From the NCBI RefSeq assembly GCF_030345335.1, contig NZ_JAPVRC010000005.1:62001-126000 (forward strand): a stretch of 64,000 bases of DNA. The letters are read 5' to 3'. Under the pieces are notes generated by a model. That model saw nothing but the letters and a program-made list of their open reading frames with translations, made no database searches and was not told the DNA's origin. The position numbers were made by a program, and so were the translations under genes. Shown here one piece after another: positions 31,141-40,373 of the stretch (its first letter is position 1; every line of letters begins with the position of its first letter). The stretch comes from Halobacillus campisalis. GTDB taxonomy: Bacteria; Bacillota; Bacilli; Bacillales; Halobacillaceae.

Positions 31141-32280
31141 TTATTCTGTTTCAAAAGCGTCCGGCTTATCCTCACGCTCTTTGAAAAAATAGCGGATCGC
31201 TTCCGCAATACGCACAGAAGCCTGGCCGTCGCCGTATGGATTAGAGGCGCGGGACATGGCTTTGTGCTTCGTATCGTCACTTAACAGCTCGTCCGCAAGG
31301 CGGAAGATGGTGTCTTCATCCGTTCCGGCAAGCTTCAGCGTACCCGCTTCAATGCCTTCAGGACGTTCGGTCGTGTCGCGTAAAACAAGTACAGGCACAC
31401 CTAAAGAAGGAGCTTCCTCCTGTACACCGCCTGAATCCGTCAATATCAAATGAGCGCGGGAGGCGAAATTGTGGAAATCGATGACATCAAGCGGATCAAT
31501 CAGCTTAATCCGATCCTCATTTCCTAAAATTTCATCGGCTGTTTCTTGTACAACGGGGTTCAGATGAACAGGATACACGACTTCCACATCATCGTGAATC
31601 TCGACTAGACGTTTGATCGCACGGAACATCTGCTTCATATTCTGACCGAGATTCTCACGTCGATGGGCGGTCATTAAAATAAGACGCTTATCCCCGATCT
31701 TGTCGAGAACTTCAGAAGTATATCCGTTATCAACGGTCGTTTTCAATGCATCAATCGCTGTGTTCCCGGTCACAAAAATAGAATCGGCGGATTTATTTTC
31801 GGCCAGCAGATTGTCTCGCGATTGGTTCGTCGGCGCAAAATGCAGATCTGCCATCACGCCCGTGAGCTGACGGTTCATTTCTTCCGGATAAGGCGAGTAC
31901 TTGTCCCACGTTCTAAGGCCGGCTTCGACATGTCCGACGGGAATCTGGTTGTAGTAAGCCGCAAGCGATGCAGCAAACGTCGTCATCGTATCGCCGTGGA
32001 CGAGCACGATATCCGGTTTCGTTTCTTTCATGACGCCGTCCAGCCCTTCAAGCGCTCGGGTTGTGACTTGAGACAGCGTTTGACGATCCTTCATAATGTT
32101 CAAATCAAAATCAGGTTCAATGTTGAAAATGTTCAATACTTGGTCAAGCATCTGTCTGTGCTGAGCGGTCACGGTGACGATGGGCTCAAATTGCTCTGAC
32201 CTTTTTTCCAATTCTAAGACTAGCGGGGCCATCTTGATCGCTTCGGGACGAGTGCCAAAAATCGTCATGACTTTGATCAT
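31141..32280 (-). CDS. wecB: UDP-N-acetylglucosamine 2-epimerase
   Basis: Interconverts UDP-GlcNAc and UDP-ManNAc, supplying ManNAc for teichoic acid linkage units or capsule. 379 residues with IFGTRPEAIKMAPLVLELEK at the N-terminus, GHVEAGLRTWDKYSPYPEEM and LTDSGGVQEEAPSLGVPVLV. It follows upp by 9 bases, so the two form an operon, an arrangement seen in several Bacillaceae but not in B. subtilis (where mnaA is elsewhere). Confidence 0.96.
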   Translation of the reverse strand: MIKVMTIFGTRPEAIKMAPLVLELEKRSEQFEPIVTVTAQHRQMLDQVLNIFNIEPDFDLNIMKDRQTLSQVTTRALEGLDGVMKETKPDIVLVHGDTMTTFAASLAAYYNQIPVGHVEAGLRTWDKYSPYPEEMNRQLTGVMADLHFAPTNQSRDNLLAENKSADSIFVTGNTAIDALKTTVDNGYTSEVLDKIGDKRLILMTAHRRENLGQNMKQMFRAIKRLVEIHDDVEVVYPVHLNPVVQETADEILGNEDRIKLIDPLDVIDFHNFASRAHLILTDSGGVQEEAPSLGVPVLVLRDTTERPEGIEAGTLKLAGTDEDTIFRLADELLSDDTKHKAMSRASNPYGDGQASVRIAEAIRYFFKEREDKPDAFETE

Positions 32281-32289
32281 GCTGCGGCC

Positions 32290-32922
32290 TTACTTCGTGC
32301 CGAACAGGCGGTCACCGGCGTCTCCGAGGCCTGGTTCGATGTAGCCTTTTTCGTTCAATTTGTCATCCATGGCGGCCAGGTAAATGTCTACGTCCGGGTG
32401 GGCTTCTTGAACTGCTTGGGCTCCTTCAGGTGCTGCTACGATACACATGAGACGGATTTGACGGGCTCCCCGTTTCTTCAGGGATTCGATCGCTTCGTTG
32501 GCGGATCCTCCTGTCGCAAGCATGGGGTCGATGACGATCAGTTCGCGCTCTTCGATGTCGCTTGGAAGTTTGACGTAGTATTCTACGGGCTGCAGTGTTT
32601 CTGGATCTCTATATAGTCCGACGTGACCGACTTTGGCAGCTGGAATAAGTTTGATGATTCCGTCCACCATGCCTAAACCGGCGCGGAGGATGGGAACGAG
32701 ACCGATTTTCTTCCCTGTCAATACGTGCGCTTTTGCCTTATCCACTACGGGTGTGTCGATTTCCACATCTTCGAGGGGCAGGTCGCGGGTGATTTCGAAT
32801 GCCATTAGTGCGGCTACTTCATCGACGAGCTGGCGGAAATCTTTCGTTCCTGTCTCTTTTTTCCGTATGTGTGTCAGCTTATGTTGAATTAATGGATGGT
32901 CCAATACGTATACTTTTCCCAT
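32290..32922 (-). CDS. upp: Uracil phosphoribosyltransferase
   Basis: Salvages uracil to UMP with PRPP in the cytoplasm. 210 residues from the ATG at 32922 (AAAAGGAG upstream; [20 protein letters not shown] as in B. subtilis). [16 protein letters not shown] and the PRPP loop [16 protein letters not shown] are intact, and so is the C-terminal uracil loop [18 protein letters not shown] longer reading upstream lies in promoter DNA and is not used. Confidence 0.98.
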   Translation of the reverse strand: MGKVYVLDHPLIQHKLTHIRKKETGTKDFRQLVDEVAALMAFEITRDLPLEDVEIDTPVVDKAKAHVLTGKKIGLVPILRAGLGMVDGIIKLIPAAKVGHVGLYRDPETLQPVEYYVKLPSDIEERELIVIDPMLATGGSANEAIESLKKRGARQIRLMCIVAAPEGAQAVQEAHPDVDIYLAAMDDKLNEKGYIEPGLGDAGDRLFGTK

Positions 32923-32957
32923 GTCAGTCACTCCTTTTAATAAATTGCATCCCGCTA

Positions 32958-32986
32958 ATTGTACAGAAAATGTCGATAAAGAGCAA
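32958..32986 (-). promoter_or_regulatory. SigA promoter of upp-wecB
   Basis: TTGCTC, 17 bp, TACAAT on the minus strand, 36 bp before the upp ATG. Confidence 0.75.
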
Positions 32987-33050
32987 GGGGGATAAGGTCG
33001 CACTTCGGGCTGGGAAATTTCTTCTCTTACGTCCTCTTGATGAGTGAAAA

Positions 33051-33103
33051 GTGGTTTTAGGAATGGACTCGCTTTCCATTGTGTGCTCATTCCTAAAACC
33101 AAC
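33051..33103 (-). repeat. Internally deleted family A element (53 bp)
   Basis: GTGGTTTTAGGAATGGACTC and CGCTTTCCAT are joined directly to CTCATTCCTAAAACCAAC. Both arms are kept while about 70 bp of core is gone. Confidence 0.75.
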
Positions 33104-33297
33104 TATTTATAATTACTTGCGAACTATCTTTTTCCTACATATTCTTCTGATTGCCTGGGAAGAAGAATAACTCTCATTTATAAAAACTATGTTAAACTTC
33201 ATAGTTGATCTTTCATAAAAAATTATTCAACGAAATGGCAGGATTGTGGAAGACTTAATTTCGAGACAATCGGGGTTCGTTGCCCTATTAAGAGTCA

Positions 33298-33421
33298 GGG
33301 GTTGTTGGGAAGCTACTCGCTTTCCTGTGGGGGAAGTGGCAAGCTTCCTCGGACTTGCAGCCCTGTGGGATCTCGCCTACATCCTTCTCCCACGGGAGTC
33401 TCGCAGCTTCCCAACAACCCC
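33298..33421 (-). repeat. Family A element, reverse orientation
   Basis: Arms GGGGTTGTTGGGAAGC / GCTTCCCAACAACCCC. This is the intact version of the interrupted copy at 27989. Confidence 0.85.
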
Positions 33422-33571
33422 ATTCGATGAAGGTGAGAAACGCTCCCCCATAAGGAACGGCTTCCGTCATTCCTTTCCTATAGGTAGAAAACGCTCTACA
33501 GCAATTCTTTCGCAAACACTCTTATTGAGATTGTAGCTTTCCTTGAAGCTGTTTCGAGACACTTTTATGGA

Positions 33572-33695
33572 AAGGGGCGGAAGGAAACGGTGAGACTCCT
33601 GTGGGATGAGCGGGACAGGTGAGACCCCGGAGAGCGAAGCTCGAGGAGGCTCAGCGCCCGTCCCACGGAAAGCGAACCGTTTCCTGCAGCCCCTT
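33572..33695 (+). repeat. Family A element, forward orientation
   Basis: Arms AAGGGGCGGAAGGAAACGG / CCGTTTCCTGCAGCCCCTT. Outer TTTCGAGACA / TGTCTCGAAA. Confidence 0.85.
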
Positions 33696-33844
33696 ACCTC
33701 CCATTTTGTCTCGAAACTGAGTGTTCAAGAATAGGGAGCTTATATGAATATTAACACGGCACTTCAACAGAAACGTTCGTGCTAATTTTATCACACCATA
33801 ATATATGAAAATCGTTTCTTAACGGCTAATAGAAAAATAACCAA

Positions 33845-33873
33845 TAAAAAACCCACCTGCATCAGGTGGGTTT
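33845..33873 (-). terminator. Terminator of glyA
   Basis: AACCCACCTGATGCAGGTGGGTT stem followed by T6 on the minus strand. Confidence 0.9.
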
Positions 33874-33883
33874 CATCGTGTAT

Positions 33884-35140
33884 TTATGGCGTGCTTGGCA
33901 TTAGTGATTGGTAGAGTGGGAAGCGTGAAGTCAGGTCGCTTACGCGTTCTGTTGCTTCTTTTAGTTTTTCTTCGTTGTCATGGTTTTTCAGAGTGAAAGC
34001 GATAAGTTCGCCTACTTCTTTCATTTGTTCTTCTTCAAAACCACGGCTCGTCACAGCGGCTGTTCCGACACGGATACCGCTCGTTGTAAATGGTCCTTCT
34101 GGATCGAATGGAATCGTGTTTTTGTTCGTTGTGATTCCAACGGCATCAAGTGCTTTTTCAGCAACTTTACCAGTAAGTCCTAATTCACGAAGGTCAAGCA
34201 ATAACAGGTGGTTATCGGTTCCGCCTGATACGATACGCACTCCGTTTTCGGACAGCGTTTCACCTAGCTGCTTGGCGTTTTTGATGATTTGACGGGAGTA
34301 TTGTTTGAAATCCGGCTGCAGCGCTTCTTTGAAAGAAACGGCTTTAGCTGCGATGATGTGCATCAGCGGGCCGCCCTGCATGCCTGGGAATACGGATTTG
34401 TCGATTTTTTTAGCGAATTCTTTTTCACAGAAAATCATACCGCCGCGTGGTCCGCGAAGTGTTTTGTGTGTTGTTGTTGTCACAAATTGGGCGTGAGGCA
34501 CTGGGTTAGGGTGTAAGCCAGTGGCTACTAGACCTGCGATGTGCGCCATATCAACCATCAAGTAGGCTCCGACTTCATCAGCGATTTCTCTGAACTTGGC
34601 AAAATCGATTTCACGAGGGTATGCGCTCGCTCCAGCTACGATCAGCTTTGGCTTCACTTCCTTCGCTTTTTCTAAAACGGCGTCATAATCGATGCGCTCG
34701 TCTTTTTCAGTAACACCATACTCTTCAAAATTGTAAAGTGTTCCACTGAAGTTGACCGGGCTTCCGTGCGTCAAGTGACCGCCGTGGCTCAGGTTCATAC
34801 CTAAAACTGTGTCGCCAGGCTCAAGGACTGTGAAGTACACGGCCATATTGGCTTGTGCGCCGGAGTGAGGCTGGACGTTTGCGTGTTCAGCGCCGAAAAT
34901 TTCTTTTGCACGATCTCTTGCCAGATTTTCAGCAACATCGACGTGCTCACACCCTCCGTAGTAACGGCGTCCAGGGTACCCTTCTGCATATTTATTCGTC
35001 AGTACTGAACCCATCGCTTCCATGACAGCTTCTGATACGAAGTTCTCTGACGCGATCAGTTCGATATTGTTTTGTTGACGATTTTTCTCATCCATAATGG
35101 AGTTGTACAGTTCAGCATCCGCATGTTTTACATGTTGCAT
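33884..35140 (-). CDS. glyA: Serine hydroxymethyltransferase
   Basis: PLP enzyme converting serine and tetrahydrofolate to glycine and 5,10-methylene-THF, the main one-carbon source. 418 residues. The PLP Lys lies in [15 protein letters not shown], and [12 protein letters not shown] and [13 protein letters not shown] are present. It lies 39 bases after ywlG and ends at its own terminator. Gene order ywlG-glyA-upp as in B. subtilis. Confidence 0.99.
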   Translation of the reverse strand: MQHVKHADAELYNSIMDEKNRQQNNIELIASENFVSEAVMEAMGSVLTNKYAEGYPGRRYYGGCEHVDVAENLARDRAKEIFGAEHANVQPHSGAQANMAVYFTVLEPGDTVLGMNLSHGGHLTHGSPVNFSGTLYNFEEYGVTEKDERIDYDAVLEKAKEVKPKLIVAGASAYPREIDFAKFREIADEVGAYLMVDMAHIAGLVATGLHPNPVPHAQFVTTTTHKTLRGPRGGMIFCEKEFAKKIDKSVFPGMQGGPLMHIIAAKAVSFKEALQPDFKQYSRQIIKNAKQLGETLSENGVRIVSGGTDNHLLLLDLRELGLTGKVAEKALDAVGITTNKNTIPFDPEGPFTTSGIRVGTAAVTSRGFEEEQMKEVGELIAFTLKNHDNEEKLKEATERVSDLTSRFPLYQSLMPSTP

Positions 35141-35179
35141 AGTAAAAAATTCCCCTCTCCGATTCCAAATTCTTAATTC

Positions 35180-35725
35180 TTAGCATTCATAAACTGCTCG
35201 TGCGCCTCCGATAAGCGGCGGGCGTGTTCGAGCGACCGTGACGTGGGCGTGACCAATGGACTTCTGTTCGATGCGAAGGGGTACAGCGACCCGCTTCAAA
35301 TGCATGCCAATCAACGTATCTCCTATATCCACTCCACCCTGCGCTGTAACGGACTCCACTAGTACTGGGTCGTCCATTTGTTTGAATGCATAAGAAGCCA
35401 TAGATCCTCCAGCCTTGGCTACAGGGACTGCTGTCACTTCTGTAAATCCGTAGGCTTGTTGGACTTTGCGCTCTACGACGAGCGAGCGGTTCAAATGCTC
35501 ACAGCACTGAAAGGCGAGTTCGGCACCTGATTGTTTGGAGAACTTCTGCCATTCCTCGAAGATTACTTCAGCAATGGCTTCACTGCCAGCTGTTCCTATT
35601 CGTTCGCCGGCAACTTCACTAGTGGAGCAACCAACAACAAATAAGCCGTCCTTCATGTGTCCGGTTTCCAGCAATTGACGGGCCACAGAGGCTGTGTCAT
35701 GCTGGATGGCTTTTACATCTGCCAC
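35180..35725 (-). CDS. ywlG: TIGR01440/YwlG family protein
   Basis: A conserved cytoplasmic protein of about 181 residues (DUF436), found between rpiB and glyA throughout Bacillaceae. Recognisable segments are [35 protein letters not shown] and [20 protein letters not shown]. Biochemical role unknown. The start could be GTG 35725 (well spaced from AAGGAG) or ATG 35734 (directly adjoining that site); I use the GTG. Confidence 0.88.
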   Translation of the reverse strand: MADVKAIQHDTASVARQLLETGHMKDGLFVVGCSTSEVAGERIGTAGSEAIAEVIFEEWQKFSKQSGAELAFQCCEHLNRSLVVERKVQQAYGFTEVTAVPVAKAGGSMASYAFKQMDDPVLVESVTAQGGVDIGDTLIGMHLKRVAVPLRIEQKSIGHAHVTVARTRPPLIGGARAVYEC

Positions 35726-35818
35726 TTTGGTCATCTCCTTTTTTCGAAAAATGATTCACCCGTGACGTATGATTTACAACAACTAACAGTCATCCTGATC
35801 CGTTATCCATCTATTCTA

Positions 35819-36259
35819 TTACTTATTCTCGTATTCGGCAATCTTATTGATACGATTTTTGTGGCGGCCTGCCTCAAATTCGTTTTGGATCCATGTTTTT
35901 GCGATTTCACTTGCAAGTCCAGGACCGATAACGCGTGCTCCCATGCATAACACGTTTGAATCGTTGTGTTGACGGGTGACTTTTGCCGTGAAAAGGTCGT
36001 GTACAAGCGCGGCGCGTATGCCAGGTACTTTATTTGCGGAGATCGACATGCCGATGCCTGTTCCGCAAATGAGAATCGCTCTGTCGAATTCGCCGGAAGC
36101 TACCCGTTCCGCTGCGGGAATCCCATAGTCTGGATAGTCGACGGAGCCTTCGCAATCGCAGCCGATATCTTCGAATTCCACGTCCAACTCTTTCAGGACC
36201 TCAGCTATTTCAAGGCGAAGGTTCACGCCTCCATGATCTGAAGCTAAAATAACTTTCAT
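35819..36259 (-). CDS. rpiB: Ribose-5-phosphate isomerase B
   Basis: RpiB/LacAB-family sugar-phosphate isomerase of 146 residues (MKVILASDHGGVNLRLEIAE; catalytic Cys in ILICGTGIGMSISANKVPGI; active-site base region CMGARVIGPGLA). Interconverts ribose-5-P and ribulose-5-P in the pentose phosphate pathway. It corresponds to ywlF of B. subtilis. Confidence 0.96.
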   Translation of the reverse strand: MKVILASDHGGVNLRLEIAEVLKELDVEFEDIGCDCEGSVDYPDYGIPAAERVASGEFDRAILICGTGIGMSISANKVPGIRAALVHDLFTAKVTRQHNDSNVLCMGARVIGPGLASEIAKTWIQNEFEAGRHKNRINKIAEYENK

Positions 36260-36514
36260 GCTCGTGCCACTCTCCTCTGTCCAATAATCACTTTATCCAT
36301 TTTATAGTGACAGGTCTTTACGGCTGTGTCAATTGAACAAAAAGCTTATTCTGCCAAGTTTTTTCACTTTTACCAAAGAGCAAATAACTCGCTTTCAAAG
36401 TTAGAAGACTCGCCGTTCTCTAAGGCCACCATACGATTGATAGTCTTGTACCTACCTTAATTGTAATTAGTTTCGAGATGTTTCAGGAAATTTCCGATAC
36501 TGAGAATAGTGGTT

Positions 36515-36634
36515 GAAGGTCCGAGAAATGACTCGCTTTCCATGGGCGTACGGTGAGCTTCCACGGGCTAACGCCCTGTGGGATCTCACCAAGTACTGTT
36601 CTCCCATAGGAGTCTCGCCATTTCCCGGACCTTC
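36515..36634 (-). repeat. Family A element, reverse orientation (subtype E)
   Basis: Arms GAAGGTCCGAGAAATG / CATTTCCCGGACCTTC. Outer TTTCCGATA / TATCGGAAA. Close twin of the copy at 5206. Confidence 0.85.
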
Positions 36635-36779
36635 TTCTCGTTTAAGTGGATATCGGAAACATCAAAGGTATTGCTTCTAGTGGTAAAGAGCTAAAGTCGT
36701 ACAGCAGGACACTTTCATTTATGTAGCTTAAGTAATACTCACTCTTCAAAGACAGGGGTTCGTTCATTCTACTCTGAAT

Positions 36780-36892
36780 GGGATGGTTAGGAAACGACGA
36801 GACTCCCGCGGGAGAAGGAGTTAGGCAAGATCCCACACTGAGGAAGCTTGCCAGTTCCCCCGCAGGAAAGCGAGTTGTTTCCTAACCATCCC
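36780..36892 (+). repeat. Family A element, forward orientation
   Basis: Arms GGGATGGTTAGGAAAC / GTTTCCTAACCATCCC. Twin of the copy at 5948 but with a 10-base loss in the central loop. Confidence 0.85.
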
Positions 36893-37170
36893 TACGTTCC
36901 ATAAGGTGACGAACCCATTTTCTTTTCACGGAATCAAGAAAAATAAGTTCTCAGTGTTGAATTTTCGTATAAGGAAATGACACCTGAAGAATCGTTTAGG
37001 AGTTTTTATTGGAGAATTGATTTTTGGAGAAACAAAGAGTAGTGTTTTAATTCTTTTGTAAAGGGTTAAATAATTTCGATTCCTATGCCATTTAACCAAA
37101 GAGCGTTTGGTGAACGGAGAAACTCTAACAAGAGATATTCATTCCCTTATTCCGTCCCCATTAATTAAAT

Positions 37171-37294
37171 GGGGGGTTTTAGGAATGGGCGAGACTCCTG
37201 TGGGAAGAGAGTGATTGGTGAGACCCCGCAGGACGAACCGTCCGAGGAAGCTCACCGCACTCCCACGGAAAGCGAGTCCATTCCTAAAACCGCC
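37171..37294 (+). repeat. Family A element, forward orientation
   Basis: Arms GGTTTTAGGAATGG / CCATTCCTAAAACC-type (37171-37184 and 37278-37294). Outer TTCCGTC / GACGGAA. Confidence 0.85.
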
Positions 37295-37474
37295 TCCACT
37301 CAGCTCGATGACGGAAAGGCTGGCAGCAGAAACAATGCCCTTCTATAGAACTATCAACAACCACTTGTAACAAAACGACCTAAAAGGGATTTAATATAGA
37401 GAGGATTAGTTCATGAGGGGGAAAGATCGACACTGTCCTATCCAGTGGCTGAACAGGACACTTCGAAAATTATT

Positions 37475-38086
37475 CTACTCTGCTTGCTTTTTCACTTTCT
37501 CTACTAAACGTTCAATCGTTTCATTCAATTCATCACGCGTTTTACGATAAACTTCCAGGCTTTGACCGTACGGATCAGAAATATTCAAGTTCGGCAGCTT
37601 TTCTTCCGCCTGCTGAATCTCTTGAATCTCAGCATTGAGCTCGCGAAGCAAATGCTGCTCCAGCTCTACTTCGTTCATCTGCTCATCCGCATGGCTTAAA
37701 ACCCAGGCGCGCTTTTCTTCAAACTGGGCATATAAATCCGTCAAATGTCTCCATTGCTCGTCATCGACATAGACGTATTCTTTCAAAGTGAAAAATTTAT
37801 TTTGAACCTCTGGATATTGTAAAGCCAGAGTCTGCTTATGGCTTTCAGTCATACATAACACGATATCAGCCCATCCAAGCACATCTTCGTTCACTTGCGA
37901 TGAGGTTCCATCGAAGAATAAACCGATTTCTTCAAGAACAATCGTAGTTTTTTCATTGATCGGAAGATTGGCTTCAGCAAATATTCCTGCTGACTTCACG
38001 TTCGCTTCATGTTTTTTTGCTTTCATAAGCGCTTCAGCCATCGGGCTCCGACATGTGTTCCCTGTGCATATGAAAAGTAGATTCAA
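37475..38086 (-). CDS. ywlE: Low-molecular-weight protein arginine/tyrosine phosphatase YwlE-like
   Basis: LMW-PTP fold. The active-site loop is CTGNTCRSPMAEAL at residues 7-20; the Thr in GNTC is the feature that favours phospho-arginine in YwlE, which counters the kinase McsB in the heat-shock/protein quality pathway. The general acid Asp lies in NISDPYGQSLEVY near residue 175. At 203 residues it is about 50 longer than B. subtilis YwlE; the extra part is a charged helical insert (about residues 105-160). The start is TTG 38086 with GGAAGG upstream. Confidence 0.88.
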   Translation of the reverse strand: MNLLFICTGNTCRSPMAEALMKAKKHEANVKSAGIFAEANLPINEKTTIVLEEIGLFFDGTSSQVNEDVLGWADIVLCMTESHKQTLALQYPEVQNKFFTLKEYVYVDDEQWRHLTDLYAQFEEKRAWVLSHADEQMNEVELEQHLLRELNAEIQEIQQAEEKLPNLNISDPYGQSLEVYRKTRDELNETIERLVEKVKKQAE

Positions 38087-38151
38087 AGCTTATCCTTCCC
38101 TTCTCAACTCTTTCTTCTATATTAACACACGTATCTCATACAAAAAATATA

Positions 38152-38694
38152 TTAGAATATTGTATAAAGCCCGAGGGCACATAAAATACTCCCTCCGAAA
38201 ATCTCACTGTAAGCGCCGACATAGCTTGTCACTCTTTTGCCTACTAGAAACCCGAGCCACGTCAGCAGTGTACTCATCATTCCGAACGATATCATCGCAA
38301 AATATGCACTTATATTATTTAAGCCCAGGCTGAAGCCGATTGGAAAACTATCAATACTGACACTGAACGCAAAGATCCACATACCAAATCCGGCAATCGT
38401 ATGGACCGGTGAATTCTTCTCCGTAAACGACGCCAGTACCGTATAAACCCCCATCGTCAGCAAAAGCAGACCGCCGGCTAATGACGCCCATTCGACAACA
38501 TTCGCAAACAGCCATTTTCCGAGAAGCATTCCGAGTCCTGGCATGATCATATGTAACAGACCAACGAGCAAGCCAGCAAGCCCGATGAATTTTAAACGAA
38601 CTGACTGCATCCCCATCCCTAAAGATACTGAAAAAGCATCCATTCCCAGTGCAATCGATAATAATATAATTGACGCTAAATTTTCCATTCCCAC
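38152..38694 (-). CDS. mntP: Manganese efflux pump MntP
   Basis: A six-helix membrane protein, 180 residues, with the two family Asp motifs SIALGMDAFSVSLGMGM and FAFSVSIDSFPIGFSLGL. MntP exports Mn2+ and protects against excess. It corresponds to B. subtilis ywlD and keeps the ywlC-ywlD-ywlE neighbourhood. The GTG at 38694 is 7 bases from AGGAGG; the internal ATG at 38688 is too far. Confidence 0.92.
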   Translation of the reverse strand: MGMENLASIILLSIALGMDAFSVSLGMGMQSVRLKFIGLAGLLVGLLHMIMPGLGMLLGKWLFANVVEWASLAGGLLLLTMGVYTVLASFTEKNSPVHTIAGFGMWIFAFSVSIDSFPIGFSLGLNNISAYFAMISFGMMSTLLTWLGFLVGKRVTSYVGAYSEIFGGSILCALGLYTIF

Positions 38695-38754
38695 GAAAAA
38701 GCCCCCTCCTAGGACATGCTAATGTAGCGTATGCGCAGGAATGGGGGGATATGA

Positions 38755-39789
38755 TTAGTGCTGGGTGATTTTCTGGGTAGCCGCTTTTTGCAGACGGTTC
38801 ATAATGGCGGCACCGACTCCTTTTTCTTCAAAGCTTTCACATAAAATGACGTCGATGTCCGCTTTTTTATACTGCCTGAGAGCACGGTAAAGCTGCCCGG
38901 CGATTTCCGGCAGATTTTCTCTTGAACCACAGGCTGTGATGACGTCGTGGTCGAGTTTACCGGCCAGTTCGTTGCTTGCGATGACAGCTGTGCGACGGTT
39001 TTCTTCCTTTATATGCAAAAGCTGCTGCTGGAAAAAATCGTCGTCGCCTTCGATGAGCCATAGAGGCGACTCAGGTGCATAGTGGGTATATTTCATACCT
39101 GGTGATTTAGGCTGTTCCTTTTGATCCACAAGGGCAGGATCTACCATCACTTCCGGAAGGATGCGCTCCAAATCTTCTTTCGTCACTCCGCCCGGACGCA
39201 GGATGACGGGGATTTCTGACGTACAGTCGAGGACGGTCGATTCGACGCCGACCCCTGTCGGACCGCCATCGACGATGCCCGAAATCCGGCCGTCGAGATC
39301 CTGCTTTACATGCTCGGCTTCAGTCGGACTCGGACGTCCCGAGCGGTTTGCGCTCGGAGCGGCGAGCGGCAGGCCTGCCGCTTGTAAAATCTGCAAGGCT
39401 ACGGGGTGACTCGGCATCCGGACGGCTACCGTGTCTAATCCTGCCGTTACGTTCTGTGCGGCCGTATGATTACTCGGTAAAATCAGCGTCAACGGCCCCG
39501 GCCAAAATTCATCCATCAGCCTGTGGGCAACTTCCGGGATCTCTGTGACCAGCTGCTCCACCTGATCACGGTTTCCGACGTGGACAATCAGCGGATTATC
39601 CGCCGGACGACCCTTCGCTTCGAAAATCCGCTGGACGGCTGCTTCATGGGTGGCATCTGCCGCCAGCCCGTACACCGTTTCCGTAGGAAAAGCAACGACC
39701 TGTTGATCTCTCAACAACGCCGCTGCTTCTTGTATAGTTTCTTCATTTATCGTTGTGGATACATTCCATATTTTCGTTTGATTCGTCAT
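38755..39789 (-). CDS. ywlC: L-threonylcarbamoyladenylate synthase (Sua5/YwlC)
   Basis: Makes threonylcarbamoyl-AMP from Thr, bicarbonate and ATP for the universal t6A37 tRNA modification. The TsaC/YrdC domain occupies about residues 15-200 (VVAFPTETVYGLAADATHEA, GLPLAAPSANRSGRPSPTEA), and the C-terminal Sua5 domain follows a PKSPGMKYTHYAPE linker. 344 residues, the long Sua5 form. The region upstream holds a DnaA-box cluster. Confidence 0.96.
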   Translation of the reverse strand: MTNQTKIWNVSTTINEETIQEAAALLRDQQVVAFPTETVYGLAADATHEAAVQRIFEAKGRPADNPLIVHVGNRDQVEQLVTEIPEVAHRLMDEFWPGPLTLILPSNHTAAQNVTAGLDTVAVRMPSHPVALQILQAAGLPLAAPSANRSGRPSPTEAEHVKQDLDGRISGIVDGGPTGVGVESTVLDCTSEIPVILRPGGVTKEDLERILPEVMVDPALVDQKEQPKSPGMKYTHYAPESPLWLIEGDDDFFQQQLLHIKEENRRTAVIASNELAGKLDHDVITACGSRENLPEIAGQLYRALRQYKKADIDVILCESFEEKGVGAAIMNRLQKAATQKITQH

Positions 39790-39864
39790 GCCTGAATACT
39801 CCTTTATTCAACACGTTCTTCTATATATTATGAATAATCGTCGATAAATTCGCAAATTCAGGCG

Positions 39865-40011
39865 TTATTCACAGGTTACCCCCAACTAATCCACAGATTC
39901 ATCCACATATCCATAGGTTTATCACTCTAATTGTAGGATGAAGCTGTTGACTATTCACAGGTTATCCACTGTTTTTAAACAAAATGTGCATAAATCATCC
40001 AGTTATCAACA
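39865..40011. promoter_or_regulatory. DnaA-box cluster between ywlC and ywlB
   Basis: Two exact matches to TTATNCACA (39865-39873 plus strand, 39985-39993 minus strand) lie among five near matches: TAATCCACA 39887, TCATCCACA 39899, CTATTCACA 39951, TTATCCACT 39962 and TTATCAACA 40003. I recall DnaA-binding clusters outside oriC in B. subtilis, including one near ywlC. Confidence 0.75.
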
Positions 40012-40323
40012 ATTTATTCGATACGTCCACAACTGTTTTTCTTTATCTTTTAATACGAATTGTTGATGATCCAGCAGTGTATCGAGTTCTGTGGAATGGC
40101 TTTTCACCTGTACTTCTTTAATATTCTCTTCTTTCAAGTAGGATTGGATCAGTTCGAATACGTAGAGAATGCCCGTTTTCGATACGTTCCCTTCTACCTG
40201 CAGATTCCTCAATTGTTTTACACCGTTTCCTTGTTCGCTTAACATGAACCTTCCTACTTCATCGCTTTCCTTTTTGATCACATATAAGCTTTCATTTCCA
40301 GCCTTCAATTTCTCAATATGCAT
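40006..40323 (-). CDS. YwlB-position conserved protein (possible GNAT-like fragment)
   Basis: A 105-residue cytoplasmic protein in the place of B. subtilis ywlB, between spoIIR and ywlC. It has beta-strand/helix alternation and a segment ILYVFELIQSYLKEENIKEV that could be the second half of an acetyltransferase-like fold, but no clear acetyl-CoA motif is visible. The ATG at 40323 is 7 bases from AAGGTGG. Its 3' end overlaps the last DnaA-box-like sequence. Confidence 0.7.
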   Translation of the reverse strand: MHIEKLKAGNESLYVIKKESDEVGRFMLSEQGNGVKQLRNLQVEGNVSKTGILYVFELIQSYLKEENIKEVQVKSHSTELDTLLDHQQFVLKDKEKQLWTYRINC

Positions 40324-40373
40324 AGGCACCCACCTTTCTTCTACTACTCTATGAAACCGGGGGGCTCGTTATG

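Larger units (their letters stand above)
33221..33770. repeat. Composite MITE-like unit B (550 bp)
   Basis: Left end AATTATTCAACGAAATGGCA then GAAGACTTAATTTCGAGAC. Right end TGTCTCGAAACTGAGTGTTC then AGGGAGCTTATATGAATA. The tidiest of the four related units, with one reverse and one forward family A copy and no nested insertion. It lies between the upp promoter and the glyA terminator. Confidence 0.78.
36260..37474. other. Long repeat-bearing spacer between ywlE and rpiB
   Basis: 1.2 kb with no gene: the rpiB upstream region (a possible promoter with TTGACA at 36327-36332 and a weak -10), three complete family A copies (one reverse, two forward), and A/T-rich unique DNA at 36900-37160 and 37300-37470. 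Confidence 0.7.
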
